Shown here: positions 1 to 8,968 of the stretch, in pieces
Layout: every line of letters begins with the position of its first letter
Position numbering within the stretch: position 1 is the stretch's first letter
NCBI RefSeq assembly: GCF_013249065.1
Contig: NZ_JABRWQ010000004.1
Span: 372,001 to 436,000, forward strand
From: Winogradskyella litoriviva
GTDB taxonomy: Bacteria; Bacteroidota; Bacteroidia; Flavobacteriales; Flavobacteriaceae
Direction: 5' to 3'
Length of the DNA stretch: 64,000 nt
Notes under the pieces: generated by a model
Seen by the model: the letters and a program-made list of their open reading frames with translations, nothing else
Databases searched by the model: none
Told to the model about the DNA's origin: nothing
Program-made: the position numbers and the translations under genes

Positions 1-1997
1 ACCCTATAACTGCTACTTTTACACCAAGTACATCTATACTTTCTTGTTTTGGTGATCAAGATGCTAGCATTACAATTTCTAATGTTTCGGGTGGTCAAGG
101 TTCAAATTATACTTATACATTAAATACAGTTTTACCAACCGCAAGTGTATCTGGCCCTCAAACTTCTAATGTGTTTGAAAATTTAGGTCCAGGAACTTAT
201 TTTGTTAGAATTACCGATGGATTTGATTGTGAATTTACATCAGCAAATATTGTTATTACAGAACCAACTCCTGTTGAAGCTAGTTTGGTAAGAACAACAA
301 CACAAACTTGTTTAACAGAATCTACATTAACATTAAGTGCAACTGGTGGTACTGGTCTATATTCTTATAGCGAAAATGCTTCTTTTAGTCCAATCATAGG
401 CACATTTACTACATCTACAACATTTTCAGTTTCTGATGGTACATATTCTTATTTTGTAAGAGATGCAAATGGATGTGTTACAAATGTTTCAAACGAAATA
501 ACTGTAGACCCTCTACCTACATTAACGGTGGCTTTAGATTCTACAAATCCTACAATCAATTGTGCTGGCGATAACAATGGTACAATTACTGCAACGGCAA
601 TTGGTGGCTTAGGTAATTACATATATACCTTGCAAGATGACTCAGGTAATGCTATAGCAGCAACTCAAAACAGTCCTGGTTATTTTACTGAATTATATGC
701 TGGTAATTATACTGTTTTAGTAACAAGTGGTGATTGTATTGCGACTTCTGATGATATAAGTATTACAGAACCAGATGCACCTTTAGATGCAACTATTGAA
801 ATTAGTAATGTTACATGTTCTGGAAATAATAATGGTAGAGTAGAAATAAATGCAACTGGTGGAACAGGCATTATAAAGTATGCTATTTCTCCTCAATTAA
901 ACCAGTTTTTTGACACCAATATTATAGAAAATTTAGAACCTGGAGATTATGAACTTATTGTACAAGATGAATTAGGTTGTTATTTAAACATCAGCTTTTT
1001 AATTGAAGAACCTAGTCCTGTAATATTAAGTATTGTTCCTAATTCATTACTACCAGAAGTATGTAGTGGTGATGAAGATGGTGAGTTTAGTATAACCATT
1101 TCTGGAGGAACCTTACCATACAGTGTTAGTCTAGACGATTATGACGGTGTTTATACAACAGGTAGCCTTACACAAAATGAATTTGATTTTACAAATTTAG
1201 CAGGTGGTGACCATACTGTTTTTGTTAGCGATGCAGAAGGTTGTGAATCTCAATGGAATATTACATTTCCGGAGTCCGTTACTATTTTACCAGAAGTGAT
1301 TATTGAAAATATTTGTGAAGATAACACGCAAGGTAATATCGTTACGGTTTCTGTAGATGCTTCTATCGAAGATCTTTCTCAACTAGATTATTCCTTAAAT
1401 GGAGGTCCATATCAAGAAAGTGAAAAATTTATAAATGTACCTGATGGTTTAGATCATTTTATAGATGTAAGACACTCAAATGGCTGTATTCAAACCACAG
1501 AATTCTTTGATATTGAAACTTCAGACCCTATTTCTTTAACCTTAGCTGAAGGTGAATTAAATCAGTTTATAGCTACGGCTTCTGGAGGTGAAGGTGGATA
1601 TCAATACACTATGAATGGCGAAGACTTTGGTACTGAAAACACATTTATAATTACAGAATCTGGTTTGTATGAAGTTATTGTAACAGATATTACTGGATGT
1701 TATGCAAAAGCAACAATAGAATTAGAATTTGAAGAAATATGCATACCAAATTGGTTTACTCCAGATGATGCAACCAATACTACTTGGACGCCAGGTTGTA
1801 TTGATAACTATCCGAATCTAACCTTCGATATATTTGATCGCTATGGTCGTAAAATAGCCGAATACCACGTTGGTGAAGCTTGGGACGGAAAATACAACGG
1901 TACAGAATTGCCAACAGGAGATTATTGGTTTGTAGTAAAAACTAATGACCCTTCACATGATAAAGAATTTGTTGGACACTTTACATTATATAGATAA
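1..1997 (+). CDS. SprB-like repeat adhesin, T9SS type B cargo (5' truncated)
   Basis: The reading frame is open from base 3 of the window with no stop, so the true start lies to the left; the GTG at 171 is internal. The visible part is a series of roughly 80-100 residue beta-rich repeats with recurring GGTG, C-x-G-x-x-x-G and NLxPGxY-type motifs, as in SprB repeats of gliding adhesins and large flavobacterial surface proteins. The last ~85 residues (from the IPNWFTPDD segment, through FDIFDRYGR, to the final HFTLYR) match the gliding-motility type B sorting domain that directs export by the type IX secretion system. A PorP/SprF-like gene follows after 27 bases, the usual pairing for type B cargo. 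Family assignment is firm; the ligand and full size are unknown. Confidence 0.9.
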   Translation, partial: PITATFTPSTSILSCFGDQDASITISNVSGGQGSNYTYTLNTVLPTASVSGPQTSNVFENLGPGTYFVRITDGFDCEFTSANIVITEPTPVEASLVRTTTQTCLTESTLTLSATGGTGLYSYSENASFSPIIGTFTTSTTFSVSDGTYSYFVRDANGCVTNVSNEITVDPLPTLTVALDSTNPTINCAGDNNGTITATAIGGLGNYIYTLQDDSGNAIAATQNSPGYFTELYAGNYTVLVTSGDCIATSDDISITEPDAPLDATIEISNVTCSGNNNGRVEINATGGTGIIKYAISPQLNQFFDTNIIENLEPGDYELIVQDELGCYLNISFLIEEPSPVILSIVPNSLLPEVCSGDEDGEFSITISGGTLPYSVSLDDYDGVYTTGSLTQNEFDFTNLAGGDHTVFVSDAEGCESQWNITFPESVTILPEVIIENICEDNTQGNIVTVSVDASIEDLSQLDYSLNGGPYQESEKFINVPDGLDHFIDVRHSNGCIQTTEFFDIETSDPISLTLAEGELNQFIATASGGEGGYQYTMNGEDFGTENTFIITESGLYEVIVTDITGCYAKATIELEFEEICIPNWFTPDDATNTTWTPGCIDNYPNLTFDIFDRYGRKIAEYHVGEAWDGKYNGTELPTGDYWFVVKTNDPSHDKEFVGHFTLYR

Positions 1998-2024
1998 TAG
2001 CAAAGCGCTTAAAAAGATAACATT

Positions 2025-3008
2025 ATGAAAAAAATCACACTATATTTTCTTTTTCTGATCTTTGCACAAAGCTATGGTCAAGAATTAAACTTACCTGTTT
2101 TTACACAGTATCTATCAGAAAACAATTTTGTAATATCTCCAACGTATGCAGGTATTGGAGATAATTTAAAACTAAGAGTAAATGGATTAACACAATGGGT
2201 TGGCATTAAAAACGCACCAGACAATCAGTCCCTTTACGCAGATTTTAGAATTGCGAGTGCAACAGGTCTTGGTATTTCTGCCTACAATGATAAAAACGGA
2301 AATACAAGACAAAAAGGTGTTAAATTCTCCTTTGCGCATCACTTAATATTAGACTATAAATCAAAACAATATTTGTCCTTTGGTTTATCTTATAACATTA
2401 ATAGTTTTAGAATTGATATCGAGAATTTTAATACAACTTACGATGTACCTACTTTAAGCACTACTATTACGGATGACCGTTCTGTTTCTAACAATAATTT
2501 TGATGCTGGAATATTATATCGTTATAAAGCATTCTATTTAAGTCTTAATGCAAATAATTTTATGAAAAAAGACACAGACCCTTATGTAGGTTTGGAGCCA
2601 AGTAGATTATTGAATTATCAAATCTACTCAGGTCTTGTTTTAAAAAGTAAAAACAACAAAGATGTTGAATATGAACCTTCAGTATTTTTTCAGTTGTTTG
2701 ATAGTGATAAAAGATCAAGTACAGATATTAATTTTAAATATAGAAAATTCAATAGATTGGGTGATTATTATTGGCTTGGAGCATCATACCGTTATTTAAA
2801 TGATCAATTTTTTAAGCCTTTAAATTTAGGTCCAATGGCAGGTATTACCTATAATAATTTTTATTTTGGATATGCTTATCAATTTACCTTTAACGACCTT
2901 TCTGGTTACAATACTGGTACTCATATGATAACTATTGGCTTAGACTTATTTCAAGGTGTTAGCAACTGTGCTTGTACTAAAGGAACTAGTAAGAGTTATT
3001 ATAGATAA
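2025..3008 (+). CDS. PorP/SprF family type IX secretion outer membrane protein
   Basis: The 327-residue protein has a cleavable signal peptide (residues 1-18, ending near SYGQ). The mature part is rich in aromatic beta strands typical of a PorP/SprF-like outer membrane barrel, with a short cysteine pair (CAC) near the C terminus. Proteins of this family accompany SprB-like type B cargo and, in Flavobacterium johnsoniae, SprF is needed to deliver SprB to the surface. The ATG start is 27 bases after the adhesin stop, so the two are probably one operon. The specific dedication to the upstream adhesin is inferred from position. Confidence 0.88.
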   Translation: MKKITLYFLFLIFAQSYGQELNLPVFTQYLSENNFVISPTYAGIGDNLKLRVNGLTQWVGIKNAPDNQSLYADFRIASATGLGISAYNDKNGNTRQKGVKFSFAHHLILDYKSKQYLSFGLSYNINSFRIDIENFNTTYDVPTLSTTITDDRSVSNNNFDAGILYRYKAFYLSLNANNFMKKDTDPYVGLEPSRLLNYQIYSGLVLKSKNNKDVEYEPSVFFQLFDSDKRSSTDINFKYRKFNRLGDYYWLGASYRYLNDQFFKPLNLGPMAGITYNNFYFGYAYQFTFNDLSGYNTGTHMITIGLDLFQGVSNCACTKGTSKSYYR

Positions 3009-3026
3009 TAGAATTGTTATTCTATT
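3007..3026. terminator. Small hairpin shared by convergent genes
   Basis: An 8-base inverted repeat (AATAGAAT, 4-base loop, ATTCTATT) lies exactly over the stop codons of the SprF-like gene (3006-3008) and the convergent winged-helix gene (3017-3019). There are few T residues after it in either direction, so termination is plausible but weakly supported. Confidence 0.35.
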
Positions 3027-3898
3027 TCTAATTTATAACCAACGCCATGTATATTGGTGATTTTTATTGAGGAATCTGCCTTCAGTTTTTTACGAAGTTT
3101 AGAGATATAAGTATCTAAACTTCTGCCTACAAAAACACCATTATCTTCCCAAACACGTTTCGTAAGTTCGTCGCGTTTAATTATTTGGTTGGGTTTGGTA
3201 AGTAAAAGGGCAAGTAGTTCACATTCCTTTTTAGAAAGCGCAATTTCTTGGGCTTCCTTTACCAATTTGTTTTGATCAGCATAAAACTTAAAGCTTCCTA
3301 TTTTTTTACCATTATCTGTTGTTTCTTTTAAAACTTTATGTTGTTTTGTTTTTAATGCAATTCGTTTTTTTAATCCTAGAAACACTGCTAATAAAACCAA
3401 TAGAATTATAATAAACTTAATTAATATAGATTTTGAAGAAGTGACTTCTTCTTTGTTAATAAATTTTAATTCTATTAAATAACAATAATTTGGTAAAAGT
3501 CTTCCTGTGCAGGGAATTATAGTTTGTTCTTTTGCTTTAGTTATTTGGTAACTATAAGAAACGTCATAGTTTTGGCATTGCTTTACTTCTACTCTATACT
3601 CTTCAGGTAATTTAATTTTTCTTAAACTTTCTTGTAAAATTGAAACCAATATTTGTGGCTCTATAGACAAAGAATCGCCAAAAGACAATTGGAAAGTATT
3701 TGAATTTAATTCTCTAACTGGCAGAATTAAAGTTGTTGTATCATTTTGTGATAATAGCAGCTTATGTGCAGCGTCTCTTAAGGCTATCTTAGAACGTTCT
3801 GAAAAATCATCGTTTATAGTTGAGGTACATGATAACGTAAATGCTAAAGAAAAGAGCAATACAAATTGAGTAATATCTCTAATTGTTTTTTTATTCAT
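3017..3898 (-). CDS. Membrane-anchored winged-helix transcriptional regulator
   Basis: The 293-residue protein has an N-terminal hydrophobic segment (about 11-23, ending in a possible lipobox TLSC), a periplasmic-looking region with four cysteines (residues 24-155), one transmembrane helix (about 157-175), and a C-terminal OmpR/PhoB-type winged helix (about 200-292, including the KxDELTxxVW and GRSLDTYISKLRKKL segments and the terminal GVGYKL wing). The DNA-binding domain is therefore at the C terminus, the reverse of CadC/ToxR. There is no receiver domain, so an extracytoplasmic signal may pass directly through the membrane. The target is unknown; the neighbouring adhesin operon is a possibility only. 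Confidence 0.8.
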   Translation of the reverse strand: MNKKTIRDITQFVLLFSLAFTLSCTSTINDDFSERSKIALRDAAHKLLLSQNDTTTLILPVRELNSNTFQLSFGDSLSIEPQILVSILQESLRKIKLPEEYRVEVKQCQNYDVSYSYQITKAKEQTIIPCTGRLLPNYCYLIELKFINKEEVTSSKSILIKFIIILLVLLAVFLGLKKRIALKTKQHKVLKETTDNGKKIGSFKFYADQNKLVKEAQEIALSKKECELLALLLTKPNQIIKRDELTKRVWEDNGVFVGRSLDTYISKLRKKLKADSSIKITNIHGVGYKLEIE

Positions 3899-4020
3899 AA
3901 TTAATGTAAAGAACAGATAAATCTATGACATTAGAATATAGTTCACATTTTTTTTACACTTTTTTGACAAGTTTTTAAACTCAAATCATGGTATTTTATT
4001 AGCTCAAACAATATCGTTAC

Positions 4021-4051
4021 AAAAAAACCACATACTATTTAAGCATGTGGT
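4021..4051 (-). terminator. Terminator of the EF-G-like operon
   Basis: A 7-base stem (ACCACAT / ATGTGGT, arms 4027-4033 and 4045-4051), read on the minus strand, is followed at once by a run of seven T. It lies 30 bases beyond the stop of the coiled-coil gene, as expected for an intrinsic terminator. Confidence 0.75.
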
Positions 4052-4080
4052 CTTCATGTTGTATTTAGTTAAAAAAGCGA

Positions 4081-4473
4081 TTAAGACAAAACCATTAAAA
4101 CTTCTAAAAAGTAATCCATAAGTTCCTCTTTTAAATCATAATGAAGTTTAATATACGTACGCATATCTTCTTTAAGCGTATGTTGTTCATTTTGTAAACG
4201 GCCATCGATATTTTCATTAATATCTGCATTGTTTAAATTGGCCATTTTGTTTCTGCATCTGTGCATTAATTTAGAAATGACATCTTTTTCTATCATTATG
4301 CGATTTTGATACACTTCTAATTTCTTTAAGGCTTCCTTTCCTTCAATTCTAGGTACAATTTCTTCTAGTTTTTCTTGAAAGGTATCCATTTCATTAAAAT
4401 GGAATCTTAATTCGCGTTTCCACGTATCTATATTAAACTTTAAATCGCTTAAATACATTACTTTACTATGCAT
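4081..4473 (-). CDS. Small coiled-coil protein downstream of EF-G paralogue
   Basis: The 130-residue protein has no signal peptide, no membrane segment and no motif I recognise. It is almost entirely helical and charged (many Glu, Lys and Leu in heptad-like spacing), with Met and His enriched near the start. It begins 12 bases after the EF-G-like stop and shares that gene's terminator, so the two are co-transcribed. A structural or ribosome-associated role is speculation from the neighbour. The ATG used gives MHSKVMYLSD; the ATG five codons later is an alternative. Confidence 0.7.
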   Translation of the reverse strand: MHSKVMYLSDLKFNIDTWKRELRFHFNEMDTFQEKLEEIVPRIEGKEALKKLEVYQNRIMIEKDVISKLMHRCRNKMANLNNADINENIDGRLQNEQHTLKEDMRTYIKLHYDLKEELMDYFLEVLMVLS

Positions 4474-4485
4474 AATTATTGTGTT

Positions 4486-6606
4486 TTATGTTGTTATTAA
4501 TTCTTGTTCTTTTATTAGTTCTTTTTGTATATGACTTGGTACAGGATTATAGCCTTCAAAACTTAAAGAATATGTTGCTCTACCTTGTGTTAATGAGCGT
4601 AATTGGCTAGAAAAATCTGTTAATTCTGCTGAAGGAATTGTACATCTTAGTATTTGATAATAAGCTTCCGTTTCAACACCTTGTATTATGGCACGTCTAC
4701 TTTGTAGTTCTGTCATTACATTACCAACCATTTGCTCAGGTACACGTAACTTTAATTGTTCTATTGGTTCTAATAATTTAGGATTAGCATTTAAAAATGC
4801 TTCTTTAAAAGCATGTGCTCCTGCAATTTTAAAAGATATATCATTAGAATCTACGGCATGCATTTTTCCATCGTATACCATTACTCTAACATCTCTTATA
4901 TAAGAGTCGGTTAAAGGACCTGATTCCATAACTTCTAATATGCCTTTCATAACAGAAGGTAAATAACGTTGATCAATTACACCTCCAACAATGCAATTGT
5001 AAAACACTAGTTTTCCTTCCCAAGGCAAGTCAACAACTTCTTTTCCTCTAAGCGAAAAACCCTCTGGCTCAGGCATACCTTCATAAAAAGGTTCTATTTT
5101 TAAATGTACCTGACCAAATTGTCCGGATCCACCACTCTGCTTTTTGTGCCTGTAATTAGCAGTTGCACTGCGTTGTATGGTTTCTCGATAAGATATTTTT
5201 GGTGATTCAAATTTTGCCTTGACATCATAGATATTTTCTAATAACCAGTTTAGAGTTGCCAAATGCAATTCACCTTGTGTACCAACTAAGGTTTGATGCG
5301 TTTCATTATTATAACTTAAATCAACTGTTAAATCCTGACTATGAATTCGTTTTAAGGCTTCACTTAGTTTTTCTTCTTCATTTTTTGTCTCTGCAAATAC
5401 AGCTTTTATAAGTCTTGGTTGAGGAAAGTTTATAGGTTTTATTGTTCCATCACTAGCCGAAGTAGCTAATGTGTCATTTATTTCTGTATATTTTAATTTG
5501 GTAGTAGCACCAATATCTCCAACCATTAATTTTTGAACAGCGTTTTTCTGTTTACCATCCATTATATATAATTGGTTTAAGGTTTCAGATTCACCTGTTC
5601 TGGTATTAAATAATTTGTCATTCGCATTTACTTCGCCAGACATTACTTTAAAGAAAGTTATTTGTCCCAAATTAGGTTGGTAAATATTTTTGAAAACAAA
5701 TAATGAAGTATCAGCCTTTAATTCTGGTTTTATAAGGTGTCCATCAATGGTTTGTTCAGGGTTTAAATCTTCTGCTGCAGGTGCAACATTATCTATAAAG
5801 CCCATTAAGCGACCTGTTCCCATATCTTTTAGAGCAGAAACACAAAATACTGGAAAAATGTCATGATTTAACATTCCTAATTTTATGCCTTTTCTTAATT
5901 CATCTTCATTGAGGGTACCTTTATCAAAATAAAGTTCCATAAGTTCTTCATCGTTTTCAGCTGCTTTTTCTACAAGTTCTGTATGTAATTTATTAGCTCG
6001 CTCAACTTGGTCATTTGGTATTGGTAACTTTTCTGGCTTTCCTCCTTCTGGCCCAAACTTGTAACACTTCATTTTTAGTACATCAATAATACACTGTGCT
6101 CCATCTATTTTAATAGGATATTGAACTAAAACCGCATTATTACCAACCAATTCTTTGAGGCTATTAACACTCATTTCAAAATTGGCATTTTCACTATCTA
6201 TTTTATTGATAACAAAAAGGGTTGGTTTATGATATTTATCTACGTAATTCCAAATAATTTCTGTTCCAATATCTGCTCCATGTTTGGCATTTATAACAGT
6301 TACAATAGTATCAGCCACACGAATTGAAGACATTATTTCTCCTATAAAATCATCTAATCCAGGCGTATCAATAATGTTTATTTTATAGTTACGCCATTCT
6401 GTATGCAAAGGTGTTGCAAAAACAGAAGCACCGCGTTGGTGCTCAAATTCATGGTAATCAGATATTGTATTTTGTTGCTCTACTGAGCCTCGTCTGTTAA
6501 TTAGACCAGCCTCAAAGAGCATAGTCTCAGACAATGTGGTTTTGCCAGCACGATGGGTACCAACAAAAGCCACATTCTTAATGTGTTTGTTATCAAATAC
6601 TTTCAT
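4486..6606 (-). CDS. Elongation factor G paralogue (EF-G2/FusA2-like GTPase)
   Basis: The 706-residue protein has the EF-G domain order: GTPase domain with P-loop GTHRAGKT (16-23), DTPG (80-83) and NKID; a beta-barrel domain II; and C-terminal domains III-V, including the GGSGQFGQVHLKIEP segment of domain IV. Two switch features differ from translating EF-G. The residue after DTPG is Leu84 instead of the GTPase-activating His, and the ERGITI switch I motif is replaced by QRGASV. Both resemble the FusA2/EF-G-2 subgroup as I recall it. It probably binds GTP and the ribosome, but may hydrolyse slowly or have a role outside normal translocation. The main fusA is not in this window. Confidence 0.85.
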   Translation of the reverse strand: MKVFDNKHIKNVAFVGTHRAGKTTLSETMLFEAGLINRRGSVEQQNTISDYHEFEHQRGASVFATPLHTEWRNYKINIIDTPGLDDFIGEIMSSIRVADTIVTVINAKHGADIGTEIIWNYVDKYHKPTLFVINKIDSENANFEMSVNSLKELVGNNAVLVQYPIKIDGAQCIIDVLKMKCYKFGPEGGKPEKLPIPNDQVERANKLHTELVEKAAENDEELMELYFDKGTLNEDELRKGIKLGMLNHDIFPVFCVSALKDMGTGRLMGFIDNVAPAAEDLNPEQTIDGHLIKPELKADTSLFVFKNIYQPNLGQITFFKVMSGEVNANDKLFNTRTGESETLNQLYIMDGKQKNAVQKLMVGDIGATTKLKYTEINDTLATSASDGTIKPINFPQPRLIKAVFAETKNEEEKLSEALKRIHSQDLTVDLSYNNETHQTLVGTQGELHLATLNWLLENIYDVKAKFESPKISYRETIQRSATANYRHKKQSGGSGQFGQVHLKIEPFYEGMPEPEGFSLRGKEVVDLPWEGKLVFYNCIVGGVIDQRYLPSVMKGILEVMESGPLTDSYIRDVRVMVYDGKMHAVDSNDISFKIAGAHAFKEAFLNANPKLLEPIEQLKLRVPEQMVGNVMTELQSRRAIIQGVETEAYYQILRCTIPSAELTDFSSQLRSLTQGRATYSLSFEGYNPVPSHIQKELIKEQELITT

Positions 6607-6769
6607 ATACTATGTGATTTTTGATTAATAAGATTCCGTGAAAAATATACCACTAAAGCTACTTTTTCTTTAATAGAAAAAATATGATATAAGTTAGGTT
6701 TTCAATATTTTTAGTAATTAATTAGCATAGAACTAGAATCTTGTGGATAAACTTAAAGACTTAAATAGA

Positions 6770-7561
6770 ATGTTTGAAGGCTATCAAAACACGCCTTTAT
6801 TGTGGAAGAGTACTGCTGTTTATAACCTTGAGCAGTTCTCGCCAAAGCTTACATCTAAACAATTCTATAATAATTCTGAATATAAAAAACTACGTTTAGG
6901 AAAATGGGTAGAAAATTTTGTTTCCTTTCAACTTCAGCAAGATGATTATATAGAGCTATTAGAAGAAAATTTAATAATTAACAATGATAGCAAGCAAACT
7001 ATTGGCGAACTGGATCTTTTATTCTTAAAAGACCACAATCCTATTCATCTCGAAATTATTTACAAATTCTATCTCTATGATATTAATAAAAAACAATCTG
7101 AACTATTAAATTTTTGGGTTGGCCCTAACCAAAACGATGCATTAATTTATAAGCTTACTAAACTAAAAGAAAAACAACTGCCATTACTCCATCATCCCAA
7201 AACTAAAGATATATTAAAGCATTACAAATTGAACTTTAACACCATAAAACAGAAGGTTTGTTTTAAAGCACAATTGTTTTTACCTTACGGAAATAATAAT
7301 ATTGATGTGTCTCCACTAAATGCAAATTGTGTAGTAGGCTGGCATTTAAATATTGAAAACATACACTACTTAAAAAACTATCAATTTTACATTCCTAAAA
7401 AACTTGAATGGCTATGTTTACCGCATGAAAACGTGAATTGGTGCTCTTATAAGCAAGCAAAAGATGAAATTAAATCTTATACCAAATCTAGGCAATCTCC
7501 ACTATGTTGGCTAAAAAAAGAGAACAATGAATTTATAAAATGTTTTATAACTTGGTGGTAA
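6770..7561 (+). CDS. DUF1853 family protein
   Basis: The protein of about 263 residues matches the DUF1853 family: an N-terminal F-x-G-x-x-x-TP-x-LW segment, then GELDLLF followed by HLEIIYKFYLY, and a C-terminal part rich in Trp. The acidic and Lys residues of GELD...HLE...K recall a PD-(D/E)XK nuclease core, but the spacing is unusual and activity is not established. It is preceded by no clear ribosome site; ATG 6770 gives the usual family start, while GTG 6743 in frame would add nine residues. It lies three bases before the RluE-like start, so both are likely one transcript. Confidence 0.75.
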   Translation: MFEGYQNTPLLWKSTAVYNLEQFSPKLTSKQFYNNSEYKKLRLGKWVENFVSFQLQQDDYIELLEENLIINNDSKQTIGELDLLFLKDHNPIHLEIIYKFYLYDINKKQSELLNFWVGPNQNDALIYKLTKLKEKQLPLLHHPKTKDILKHYKLNFNTIKQKVCFKAQLFLPYGNNNIDVSPLNANCVVGWHLNIENIHYLKNYQFYIPKKLEWLCLPHENVNWCSYKQAKDEIKSYTKSRQSPLCWLKKENNEFIKCFITWW

Positions 7562-7563
7562 AT

Positions 7564-8127
7564 ATGGAAAGACAACATTATTATAAAATTTATAAACCAT
7601 ATGGCTATTTAAGTCAGTTTATAAACCACCAAAATAAGAGACGGAATAAAAAGCTTTTAAGTGAGCTCTATGACTTACCAGATTCAATTATGGCAGTTGG
7701 TCGTTTAGATGAGAAATCTGAAGGTTTATTACTTTTAACCTCAGACGGAAAGTTTAGTAATCTAATAACAAGTTCTAATTTTGAAAAAGAATACCACGTT
7801 ATGGTTGATGGAATCATTACACCTCAAATTATAGAAGAGCTCAAAACGGGTATAGAAATTTCTGTAAATGGAAAACCATACAAAACCAAAGCTTGTAAAG
7901 CTAAAATTTTAAAAGATACCTCTCATATTTTTAATCGTTATGTACGTGATGAAAGACATGGTGAAACTTCTTGGCTGTCTATTATATTAACCGAAGGGAA
8001 ATTTAGGCAAGTAAGAAAAATGACTGCGAAACTAGGACTACCAACATTAAGATTGGTTAGAGTAAGAATTGGAGATTATAAGCTAGATAGCATGAAACCT
8101 GGAGAAATATTAACTATTAGTTATTAG
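7564..8127 (+). CDS. rluE: RluE-type 23S rRNA pseudouridine synthase
   Basis: The protein of 187 residues (from ATG 7564) belongs to the RsuA/RluB/C/D superfamily and is closest to RluE, which modifies U2457 in E. coli 23S rRNA. It has KPYGYLSQF at the start, the catalytic motif VGRLDEKSEGLLLLTSDG with Asp49, and the late EGKFRQVRKM motif. An S4 domain is absent, as is normal for RluE. ATG 7540 in frame would overlap the upstream gene and add eight residues unlike the family, so 7564 is preferred. The 3' end overlaps the convergent secreted-protein gene by 11 bases. Confidence 0.88.
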   Translation: MERQHYYKIYKPYGYLSQFINHQNKRRNKKLLSELYDLPDSIMAVGRLDEKSEGLLLLTSDGKFSNLITSSNFEKEYHVMVDGIITPQIIEELKTGIEISVNGKPYKTKACKAKILKDTSHIFNRYVRDERHGETSWLSIILTEGKFRQVRKMTAKLGLPTLRLVRVRIGDYKLDSMKPGEILTISY

Positions 8128-8860
8128 AAGCTGTTTCTTTTTTTTCTTCTTTATCGGCTTCTTTTTGTGTGATAATCATTTTTTCATTATTAAAAATAAT
8201 AGTTGCTTTAACACCAGTTAAAAGATTCCATTCTTTAGAAGAAATTACATTTCCTTTATCATCATAAACAACAAATTCTGCAGTATTAGGACCAGAATCT
8301 CCTTGATTTAGTGCAATAATATCAACAGTGTTTTTCCCTTCCACTAGGTTAACTTCAACACGTCTATAACTACTTGTTAATAATAAATTATTCTTAACTA
8401 CAGCATCGTTAATTACTATCTGAACACGGTCACCATCTGGATATTGGTGGTCTCTACAAACAATATTTACAAATTTTGTATCTACATTATGTTCTCCTAA
8501 AAACTGATCAGACATTTCTCTAATAATACCACCTTTTACAGCTTCTTTGTTCCAACGTTTTTCAAAAATTTCGCTAGGACTTTTTAAACCATCATTCTCT
8601 GTCATTGAAAATGGTCTTTCGGATTCTCTAATTATAAATTTTTCTTCCTCATCTTTTGCTTTACTGCTCGATTTCTTATCTTCCTCTTCCTTTTTAAGAA
8701 TTGGTGCTACCTTAATTTTCACTAAAGTAGAATCTTTATCTTTTTTAGATTCTACAGCTGGAATATGTATGGATTTTGTCTTCTTATCCTTAATCTGGGC
8801 AAAAACCATACTACTGCATAGTATGCAGAAAATAAATGCTATGAATTTAGTTGTTTTCAA
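8117..8860 (-). CDS. Secreted protein of unknown function
   Basis: The 247-residue protein has a clear signal peptide (hydrophobic 5-20, cleavage after MVFA). A low-complexity Lys/Glu/Ser-rich linker follows (about 22-75), then a globular domain (about 80-235) with beta-strand patterns such as VQIVINDAVV and VEVNLVEGKNTVDIIAL, suggesting an Ig-like fold. The only start that keeps the signal peptide is TTG at 8858-8860, since an in-frame stop lies just upstream. No family recognised; periplasmic or surface location is inferred. Confidence 0.7.
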   Translation of the reverse strand: MKTTKFIAFIFCILCSSMVFAQIKDKKTKSIHIPAVESKKDKDSTLVKIKVAPILKKEEEDKKSSSKAKDEEEKFIIRESERPFSMTENDGLKSPSEIFEKRWNKEAVKGGIIREMSDQFLGEHNVDTKFVNIVCRDHQYPDGDRVQIVINDAVVKNNLLLTSSYRRVEVNLVEGKNTVDIIALNQGDSGPNTAEFVVYDDKGNVISSKEWNLLTGVKATIIFNNEKMIITQKEADKEEKKETASNN

Positions 8861-8968
8861 TTTTAGTTAATTGCTTTAAATTATTGAGATGTAAAATACA
8901 AAAACCATACCTCAATACTTATAGTATCAAAATAAACGTATAAAAATAGAAATCTTTACAAAAAAACG

